A DNA stretch of 34,137 nt from Candidatus Poribacteria bacterium (lineage in GTDB: Bacteria > Poribacteria > WGA-4E > WGA-3G). Location: assembly GCA_009845545.1 (NCBI GenBank), contig VXZK01000270.1:1-34137 (forward strand), read 5' to 3'. This document shows, piece after piece, positions 7,189-13,801 of this stretch. Every line of letters starts with the position of its first letter. Positions within the stretch are counted from its first letter, which is position 1. A program made the translations under genes and the position numbers. The notes below the pieces were generated by a model. The model was not told where the DNA came from. It saw only the letters and a list, made by a program, of their open reading frames with translations, and made no database searches.

Positions 7189-9102
7189 TCACCCGGGTAA
7201 TGCGCCTTGATAATTTACACCGGTAAATATCCCGATCACCATCCATAATCCGACAATCCCAAATTCACCGATAATCAATCCCATAAAGAGTGGTCGGAAT
7301 CTGCGATAGTATCCGATGCCGCCTGATTTTAGTGCCAAATACTTCAAGAACCAACCCACACACATACACGACCAGAGGAAATAAGATGAATAAACCGCAC
7401 CCATTACATATCCAATCGGGTGCAGTTGCCACCACATAAACTGACGCTGCATAATCAGTAGGAAGCCGGTGATGCCGGTCCCCAAAAGCATGCTATATGC
7501 CTCGTCTAATTTCATGTCTTTCGGATACTGAATCAGGGAAACCATGTGATTGAAGTATCTTGGGGAACCGATGAAGGGACCCCTTTGCAGATTCAAGCCG
7601 CCTTTTTCATAAATCAAGGGCAGTGATGCAGCGTAGGAGACACCGATGGCGACAACAATCGCAAGTGCCATCGCACCGAGTATACTTCTCCGGTTTAATC
7701 GAACGGGGTCCGCCGCTTTTAACCCGTGCAAAACGCTCGGCATCAAGATACCACCCCAGTCGCGCATCATCACCCGCTGAAACCCTAAGAGGGATAGGCT
7801 GCTTGCGTCTATGATCCTTGAACCGGCAATAATTTCAAAGTACTCCACGGGGTACATCGGTGCTTGGATCAGTAGCATTCCGCCGTTAACCACCATCCAT
7901 GTCAGCGCAGTAGAAGCAATTAGAAAAAGTGCGATAATACTACAAGCGACCCACAAAGACATTCCGGCGTAGACACAAAGTCCTGCGAGTAAGATGAAAC
8001 TGAAAATCGTTCCCAGAACTGCCCATCTATACGGCAGTGCCTCATCTGAATCATCAATCGTTGTAGAGGTAGCCGATTCCAGAAATGTTCGCTTCAGGAG
8101 GTCTTTTATATGCACACGACTGTTAAGTAGAAAGGCGAGGACCATGACGACATAGGCAGCCATCGTCTGTCCTCTCGCTGAGATCCACGGACTGATGGGG
8201 ATAGCAAAAGCATTAATGATGATGTACTGGAGTTTGAAGAATAGAAAGAAGAACCAGCAGCTAAACGATACTTCCATGGCGAGAAAATAGGTTATACCGA
8301 TAACCGAAAAATAGAGAAAAAATCGGAATTGGGGCCACCAACCCATCACGATCCATGGACGTTCTGTGAATGGGGTATATAGATCGTACCGATTCGGAAT
8401 GGTCGGTAATGCGGGAACATACTCATGCAATCCGTTGAGCAGATGGAACGCGGCGGCGATCGCAAAACCTACCCATACAAGTGGATTTCTGAAAAAGCCA
8501 TCCAGGGGACGATGCGTTGATGCCTGCTGAACCATCTCTACGGGTATGGTAACGAGCGGAAATATGAACCTTTCGCGTTCCACCCACTGTTTCCGAACCA
8601 CAATTGATACACAGATAGTCAGACAGTAGAGGAGGATGATAAAAACTGTCCAGACGAGAAGCGGTTTTACCCAGAGCCCCCATGGAACAAGTGATTCCCC
8701 TTCATAGAAATCGGTAACAGCCTGTGTATCCCACACAATGAGCCATTCGGGGAAATGTGGGTGAAGCGTTTCTGCCCATTCGTTTTCAGGTGTCGCAAAA
8801 TAGACGGGTGCTGCCAGATACGGGAGCAGGTACCCAATCATCCCTTTCGATGGAATCGCTGAACTGACACCCATCATCACCCATATTACCATCAACTCCG
8901 CCGGACTCAGCACCGCCCGAGGAAATATATTCTTTAAAAGCGGATTGACAAGCACAGTCAGAACAATCAGCGTAAAGACTGCCCCTAAAGGGAAATGGTT
9001 CCCAGAAATATCTGTCCCTTGGAGGTAGTAGTCGTTATACGGGGTGATCGCTGTTTGGACGATAACGAGTGCCAAACCGATTAGGATTGTTCTGAGGCGC
9101 AT
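7189..9102 (-). CDS. Large polytopic membrane protein, DUF6785/DUF6784-like
   Basis: 637 residues with about 12-14 hydrophobic segments spread along the whole length and only short loops. The general look (an early PYNDYYLQGTDISGNHFPLGAVF region, a late PIGYVMG region and a C-terminal pair of helices) is that of the DUF6785/DUF6784 proteins common in Poribacteria and Planctomycetes. Those may be transporters but have no tested function that I know of. The start lies 18 bases after the sulfatase stop, so the two are very likely one operon, and the protein may import or export a compound linked to sulfated substrates. The ribosome site is weak (GGGGG), consistent with translation coupled to the sulfatase. 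Confidence 0.75.
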   Translation of the reverse strand: MRLRTILIGLALVIVQTAITPYNDYYLQGTDISGNHFPLGAVFTLIVLTVLVNPLLKNIFPRAVLSPAELMVIWVMMGVSSAIPSKGMIGYLLPYLAAPVYFATPENEWAETLHPHFPEWLIVWDTQAVTDFYEGESLVPWGLWVKPLLVWTVFIILLYCLTICVSIVVRKQWVERERFIFPLVTIPVEMVQQASTHRPLDGFFRNPLVWVGFAIAAAFHLLNGLHEYVPALPTIPNRYDLYTPFTERPWIVMGWWPQFRFFLYFSVIGITYFLAMEVSFSCWFFFLFFKLQYIIINAFAIPISPWISARGQTMAAYVVMVLAFLLNSRVHIKDLLKRTFLESATSTTIDDSDEALPYRWAVLGTIFSFILLAGLCVYAGMSLWVACSIIALFLIASTALTWMVVNGGMLLIQAPMYPVEYFEIIAGSRIIDASSLSLLGFQRVMMRDWGGILMPSVLHGLKAADPVRLNRRSILGAMALAIVVAIGVSYAASLPLIYEKGGLNLQRGPFIGSPRYFNHMVSLIQYPKDMKLDEAYSMLLGTGITGFLLIMQRQFMWWQLHPIGYVMGAVYSSYFLWSCMCVGWFLKYLALKSGGIGYYRRFRPLFMGLIIGEFGIVGLWMVIGIFTGVNYQGALPG

Positions 9103-9120
9103 CTATAGCAAAACCCCCTA

Positions 9121-10581
9121 CTAATGCGAAGCGGTTCGAGGTATCATCTGCGGGTGTGCATAGACAGCGGCATCGAAGCTCTTTTGCATCAATTCCCACT
9201 TGACAGTTTGGTAATCTGCATGCTCGGAAAGGTCGTTGTGTTCCCAGGGGTCGTTATCGAGGTCGTACAATTCGCAAATCCCTTTTTGATGGTAGACGAC
9301 AAGTTTCCAGCGTCGATTTCGGTACATCGTGGCGTGGGTCTGGTCAGGCATTGAGATTGCGTCGAAAAATTCACAACGCACCGCCTCGCGGTGCTCGCTG
9401 GTAGGTGTGTCCCCGCGTAGAAGTGGCGCGAGGGATTTGCCCTGCACATAGTATGGTATATCTACATCCAAGACATCGTACAACGTAGGGACAATATCGA
9501 GCAGTTCAACAAGTGCATCACTTTGGACATCCTGCAAGAAATGGTTTTGCCATGAAATGATAAGCGGTACCCGCACCGATCCTTCGTAAAAACGGCACCC
9601 TTTGTATACCAGTCCGTGGTCCCCGAGTGCCTCTCCATGGTCGGATGTGAAGATGATGATAGTATCGTCCCGAAGGCCTTGGGCATCAAGGTAATCAAGT
9701 GTGCGTCCAAATTCGTGATCAAGTTGTTCAATCATAGCATAATAAGACGCTTGCATCCGCTTATCGTCCCATTCGGCGGGTGGTTTCGCCTTAGATTGGA
9801 AATCAATGCCAGCGTCTGTCAATTTTGACTGAAAGTCAATATCGCTCTCCTGAAAGTGGGGTCCGGGCAGTGTTTCTGGGTCATATCGACGGTAATACTC
9901 CCAAGGCGCATCAAACGGTGGGTGCGGGTCAAACGGGTTGATGCTCAGCATCCACGGCTGATTTTCTCGCCGATTTTTCTCAATAAATTCAACTGTTTTT
10001 TCGGTGCACCAGTAGGTCTGGTGGAGTTCTGGTGGGATGTTATCGCGATCGGGTGTGGGGGCATGCACGCGTCCGGCTCTATTTGGATACTTTTGGGAGA
10101 TAGCCTTTCCAGCTATCAACGCTGCAGGATCAACACCTTGTGCGCGTTGCCAGTCTGCGTATTCGTGCCCCAACGCATTTGGCTTTCCGTGGTCATGGCT
10201 ATATTGGAAGTAGCGGTAGCCGTCGTTGACGCGGTTTTCTTGTGCTTCATAAGCACTTGCGAGATGGAGTTTACCAATCAATCCACAGTCGTAACCGTCT
10301 TGTGCGAGTGTGTGCGTAATCAATCGGTCTTCGTAGTGTTCAGGAAACACGGAGTTGCCGTTTCCAGTAACGCTCACGGCTGACGGATACATACCGGTCA
10401 TGAAACTCGCGCGGGAAGGCGTACAGATGGGAGATTGACAATAGGCGTGGGTGAATGTGACCGATTGCTGTACAAATTCGTCGAGTCTCGGTGTGTGGAT
10501 ATGCGGATTTCCTAACGCTCCGATAGTGTCGAAACGTTGTTGGTCTGTACAGTACCAGAGGATATTTGGACGTTTTTCCAT
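9121..10581 (-). CDS. Type I (formylglycine) sulfatase, arylsulfatase superfamily
   Basis: 486 residues from the ATG at 10581, which has AAGGAG 5 bases upstream; an earlier in-frame ATG at 10674 lacks this and adds an unlikely leader. The active-site motif CTPSR is present, with Cys53 as the residue converted to formylglycine by a separate maturase. N-terminal metal ligands lie in CTDQQRFD (Asp13), and the second metal site is in FTSDHGEALGDHG. No signal peptide is seen, so it may be cytoplasmic. Substrate is unknown; such sulfatases strip sulfate from polysaccharides or small esters. It is co-transcribed with the following membrane protein. Confidence 0.94.
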   Translation of the reverse strand: MEKRPNILWYCTDQQRFDTIGALGNPHIHTPRLDEFVQQSVTFTHAYCQSPICTPSRASFMTGMYPSAVSVTGNGNSVFPEHYEDRLITHTLAQDGYDCGLIGKLHLASAYEAQENRVNDGYRYFQYSHDHGKPNALGHEYADWQRAQGVDPAALIAGKAISQKYPNRAGRVHAPTPDRDNIPPELHQTYWCTEKTVEFIEKNRRENQPWMLSINPFDPHPPFDAPWEYYRRYDPETLPGPHFQESDIDFQSKLTDAGIDFQSKAKPPAEWDDKRMQASYYAMIEQLDHEFGRTLDYLDAQGLRDDTIIIFTSDHGEALGDHGLVYKGCRFYEGSVRVPLIISWQNHFLQDVQSDALVELLDIVPTLYDVLDVDIPYYVQGKSLAPLLRGDTPTSEHREAVRCEFFDAISMPDQTHATMYRNRRWKLVVYHQKGICELYDLDNDPWEHNDLSEHADYQTVKWELMQKSFDAAVYAHPQMIPRTASH

Positions 10582-10784
10582 CTTTGCTCCTTTTCGCGGG
10601 TTTTGTAGGGTTATTGTTAAACACGAGTTCAGTTTAGACAGGTAGTGAATCAATGTTGAATGCGCGGATGGCATCAGTCAGGGTTGAACGGAACATCAAA
10701 AATCGAGAATCAGGTGCACTCGAGCGGAAACTACGGGAATTCTCAGCGGGCTTGGAGGCGTGAAATTCAACGCACCGCTGTCTG
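10582..10784. other. Intergenic, no gene seen
   Basis: About 200 bases between the sulfatase start and the broken aldo/keto reductase. Short open frames here look random. The sulfatase promoter should lie here but was not resolved. Confidence 0.4.
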
Positions 10785-11081
10785 CTACCACGCGTATGCT
10801 TCTGGTGCTTCACCACCAGGTCCCGTCCAAATCTCATTGGGTTTTGCGAGGACTTCATCATCCAATTCCAAGACAGACAAATTATCCTCAAACTGTTTGA
10901 CCGCCCGCGGTCCAATAATCGGTGCTGTAATGTCCGAATCGAAAAAGTTGATTCCAGCTTGTAGTGCCTGACTCAGTATTGAAAACGAATCCTCTTCCGA
11001 CGCATGTCTACCGAAATTGACGGTGCCGAGACAGAGACGGCTCACCCGTAGTCCTATCCGACCGAGATGGGTATATTCCAT
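10785..11081 (-). pseudogene. Aldo/keto reductase with the central part deleted in frame
   Basis: 98 residues. Residues 1-48 match the N-terminus of an aldo/keto reductase (THLGRIGLRVSRLCLGT, then NFFD with the conserved catalytic Asp48). Residues 51-98 match the C-terminus (PIIGPRAVKQFEDNLSVLEL, then EVLAKPNEIWTGPGG). About 230 residues between them, holding the catalytic Tyr, Lys and His and most of the barrel, are absent, yet the frame is intact. The start codon and ribosome site (AGGAG) are kept. It cannot be an active reductase; it is a deletion relic, possibly still translated. Confidence 0.8.
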
Positions 11082-11252
11082 AACGATTTCTCCTATGATT
11101 GTATTGATGTTGGTAACCTTGAAATCTGGCAGCTAAGAACTTCTATAACCATTCTATCAAATCTCGGCTTTTTGATTAACAAAAATCTGATAGTTAGTTA
11201 TCAGTTTGCCTGCGGTGAGAGTGCTCAGCCATCAGTCGTCAAGAATTTCTGC
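11082..11252. repeat. Intergenic region with hairpin and short heptad repeats
   Basis: No gene is seen. CTGATA (11187-11192) pairs with TATCAG (11199-11204). Further on, CTCAGCC, ATCAGTC and GTCAAGA (11224-11244) follow a loose 7-base period like the other heptad elements in this window. Confidence 0.4.
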
Positions 11253-11281
11253 TTGTCACACCCACAAAGATGTGGTATATT
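11253..11281 (+). promoter_or_regulatory. Sigma-70-like promoter of the M81 gene
   Basis: TTGTCA (11253-11258, 5 of 6) and TATATT (11276-11281, 5 of 6) are spaced 17 bases, about 44 bases before the start codon. Within the spacer, CCACA (11262-11266) and TGTGG (11271-11275) form an inverted repeat that could be an operator. Confidence 0.5.
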
Positions 11282-11324
11282 TGTTTTAAATTCACAGCGC
11301 ATCTAAGCGTAAAGAGGTGAGTCC

Positions 11325-12830
11325 ATGCGCATTGCAGTCGGCTGTATCGGACACGAAACTAATACATTTTCACCAGTCGTGACAACCCTTGATAACTTCA
11401 AAAAAGGGAGTTACCACCGCGGGGACGAGATTATCGCCGCATTCCGAGGTACCCGAACAATTACCGGCGGTTTCCTTGATGTCGCGGAACAACTCAACTT
11501 ACAACCGATCCCACTGCTGTGGGCGTTTGCGACACCATCTGGCACGGTAGAACATGCTTCTTATCAGACGCTTAAGACAGAGTTTCTCACGCTTTTGCGG
11601 AACGCTGGAGAGCTCGACGGGGTGCTCCTCGATTTACACGGCGCGATGGTGACAGATGAACTTGAGGATGCCGAAGGCGACTTAATTCAGGCAGTGCGTG
11701 AAACGGTGGGGGCAACATGGATTGTCACGACGCTTGATCTACACGCGAATATTACCGCCAAAATGGCACACTACTCCGATGTGATCATCGGGTTTGATAC
11801 TTATCCGCACGTAGATTGCTACGAACGCGGGTTTGAAGCCGGGCAGCTGCTCTTTGGTATAAATGAGGGAAAGATTCAACCGACGATGGCATACCGCCAA
11901 CTCCCTTTACTGACCGCGCCCCCCGCACAATGTACAATGAAAGCCCCCATGATAGAGGCAGTCAAGACGCTTCACGCGCTTGAAACCGAGCGAGGCGTTG
12001 TGACAGTTACCCTCTCTATGGGCTTCCCGTTCGCTGATATAACGGATGCAGGCGTTTCAATACTCGTTACCACCAACGGTGATATGGCACTCGCGGAGGT
12101 CTATGCTGATCAGTTTGCGTCCGATATCTGGGAGATGCGTACACAGTTCACCTTTGACTTACACACCGTCGAATCCGCAATTGAGATCGCCAATCAGACG
12201 GATGGTAAACCGATTGTGCTCGCCGATGGCGCGGATAATCCTGGTGGTGGTGGTCCCTGTGACGGCACAACGATTCTGCAGAAATTCATAGAAGCAGACG
12301 TTGAAGATGCGGTCATCGCGGTCATCGCGGATCCCGAGTCGGTTGCTCAAGCAGTCGCTGCAGGTGTCGGGAACAGCGTTCAATTGAATGTCGGTGGGAA
12401 AACGGATACACAACACGGTGCACCTATTGCACTCACAGGGTACGTCAAAGAGCTCTCTGACGGCAGATTTGTTCTCAAAGGTCCGATGGGACGTGGCACT
12501 ACCGGGAACATGGGTAGGACGGCTGTCATTCAAGTCGGCGGCGTTGAGGTTATCTTGACGGAGAGGCGGATTCAACCTTACGATGCCGAGGTGCTTCGGA
12601 GTGTTGGAATTGAACCGCAGACGCGCAAACTTATTGCCCTTAAATCCGCTGTGCATTTCCGAGCGGATTACACACCCATTGCACACCAGATTTTGGAAGT
12701 GGATACCCCAGGGGTCCACAGTCCAAACCTTTTCAATTATAACTACCAGAAGCTAAGGCATCCGATCTATCCTCTGGATTCAACCGTCTCTTATGGTCAA
12801 CTACCCAAGCCTAAAGACTTGGGCTTGTAA
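11325..12830 (+). CDS. M81 family metallopeptidase (MlrC-like)
   Basis: 501 residues, close to the family's usual size. The N-terminus (RIAVGCIGHETNTFSP) and motifs LLDLHGAMV (near 101), TLDLHAN (near 136), FDTYPHVD (near 156-163) and DGADNPGGGGPCDGT (near 300) are characteristic of M81 proteins, whose named member MlrC cleaves linear microcystin products; most relatives act on unknown substrates. His and Asp residues in these motifs likely bind zinc. A good ribosome site (AGAGGTGAG) precedes the ATG. The last 10-12 codons and the stop fall in the end hairpin of an IS200/IS605-type element, so the native tail has been replaced. Core motifs are intact and the enzyme may still work. Confidence 0.92.
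   Translation: MRIAVGCIGHETNTFSPVVTTLDNFKKGSYHRGDEIIAAFRGTRTITGGFLDVAEQLNLQPIPLLWAFATPSGTVEHASYQTLKTEFLTLLRNAGELDGVLLDLHGAMVTDELEDAEGDLIQAVRETVGATWIVTTLDLHANITAKMAHYSDVIIGFDTYPHVDCYERGFEAGQLLFGINEGKIQPTMAYRQLPLLTAPPAQCTMKAPMIEAVKTLHALETERGVVTVTLSMGFPFADITDAGVSILVTTNGDMALAEVYADQFASDIWEMRTQFTFDLHTVESAIEIANQTDGKPIVLADGADNPGGGGPCDGTTILQKFIEADVEDAVIAVIADPESVAQAVAAGVGNSVQLNVGGKTDTQHGAPIALTGYVKELSDGRFVLKGPMGRGTTGNMGRTAVIQVGGVEVILTERRIQPYDAEVLRSVGIEPQTRKLIALKSAVHFRADYTPIAHQILEVDTPGVHSPNLFNYNYQKLRHPIYPLDSTVSYGQLPKPKDLGL
12804..12827. repeat. Right-end hairpin of the IS200/IS605-type element
   Basis: An 8-base stem with one mismatch, CCCAAGCC against GACTTGGG with loop TAAA (12804-12823). An alternative pairing is CAAGCC (12806-12811) with GGCTTG (12822-12827). 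Subterminal imperfect hairpins like this are what the family's transposase reads, and in tnpB elements they form the end of the guide RNA scaffold. The hairpin lies inside the M81 reading frame. Confidence 0.65.
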
Positions 12831-12845
12831 CAGCATCAAACAGCA

Positions 12846-13801
12846 TTAACTGCTCTGCATGCTTAAAGCCCGTGTCTCGTGCTTCGTTCTTGTTTCTCGT
12901 TTCATAGAGGGGGTAACCCACCGCTCTCCACGAAAGGCTGCAGCAGCCTTTAAAAGTATGTTTATCGCAGCGTTGTGGTCTCGGTCTAAAGATGTGCCAC
13001 AAGCCTAACAGTTAAAAGTTCGGAGCGCCAACGATAGTTTCTTTGGCGACTTCTGACCACAACTTGAGCAAGTTTGCGAAGTGTTCTTAGGATCAACTTG
13101 GTGGAAGTGGAAACCGTCTCTTTCGGCTATGTTTCCAGACCACTGAAAGAAGGTTGACCAAGACGCGTCGCTGATACTCTTGCTGAGGTGTTTGTTCTTT
13201 ACCATATTAGATACGCTTAAATCCTCTGCCACTAAAACATTATTTTTCTCATGGTGGTAGAGTTTGTAAACAAGTTTGCCGATAAAGTCTTTACGTTTGT
13301 TTGTTGTTCGTTCATGGTGCAATGCGAGTTTATGTTGCTGTTTTTTCCTTCGGTTGCTCCCTTTTTTCTTTCGGGAAAGGTCTTTGGAGTGTTTTCGGAG
13401 CAGTCCTTCTGCTTGACGATACCAACGCGGGTTGTCTTCTTTTTCGCCTTCAGAAGTCGTTAGATAATGCGTCGTTCCCATATCAACAGCTATCGCTTGA
13501 GTCGGTTCAATTTTCGGTGTATCAGGGAGTTCACAAGAAATATGAGCATACCAACCCCTTGCTTTTTTAACAAGCGTGACTTCTTTCGGGTCGCCTTGAA
13601 GCGGGCGGTGCATGTATATCTTGACTTCGCCAAGTTTCGGCACTTTCAAACGGTCATGTTTCCATGCTGTTTCTCGGATCGGATTTTGACGGACACGTTC
13701 ACCTGTTTTGAGTTTGTGCTTACGGAGTTTCCATGACATAGATTTAATCTGTTTTGGGAAACCTCCTGCCCGAAGATTAGGTGATGATGACTGATAACGC
13801 T
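12846..13801 (-). pseudogene. tnpB: tnpB (RNA-guided nuclease of IS200/IS605) with an in-frame TAG, N-terminus lost
   Basis: About 318 codons remain of a gene usually near 400. The RuvC-I Asp (AIAVDMGTTHYL) and RuvC-II Glu (LVAEDLSVSNM) are present, then the zinc-finger Cys pairs CSSC and C-stop-ACG. A single TAG at 13005-13007 replaces one residue inside the second CxxC; beyond it the same frame runs on for 52 codons with the RuvC-III motif LDRDHNAAINIL and a TAA at 12846. The N-terminal wedge/REC part is gone, fused to out-of-frame sequence of the neighbouring gene. Both lesions make an active nuclease very unlikely, but the conserved catalytic residues imply recent decay. Confidence 0.85.

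Larger units (their letters stand above)
12797..13801 (-). mobile_element. Truncated IS200/IS605 (tnpB-only type) element
   Basis: On the left is a typical right-end structure, TCAACTACCC followed by a hairpin and GGGCTTGT (12797-12828); then comes the tnpB relic read on the minus strand. The upper boundary, about 13801, is where similarity between the two tandem paralogs stops, so the element's left end and the first quarter of tnpB have been lost in a deletion or recombination with the paralog's 3' end. No tnpA is seen. The remnant joins the M81 gene tail on one side to a truncated paralog tail on the other. Confidence 0.75.

Noticed and set aside
9856..10383. 175-codon plus frame antisense to the sulfatase
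   Set aside because: It is a shadow of a clearly conserved sulfatase on the other strand; its composition is atypical for a real protein.
10634..10915. 93-codon minus frame overlapping the aldo/keto reductase relic
   Set aside because: It overlaps the relic in another frame, and its peptide resembles no family.
13005..13007. TAG as a recoded sense codon
   Set aside because: Other genes in the window, such as the Gfo/Idh, moxR and vWA genes, end in TAG followed by non-coding sequence, so TAG is a normal stop here.
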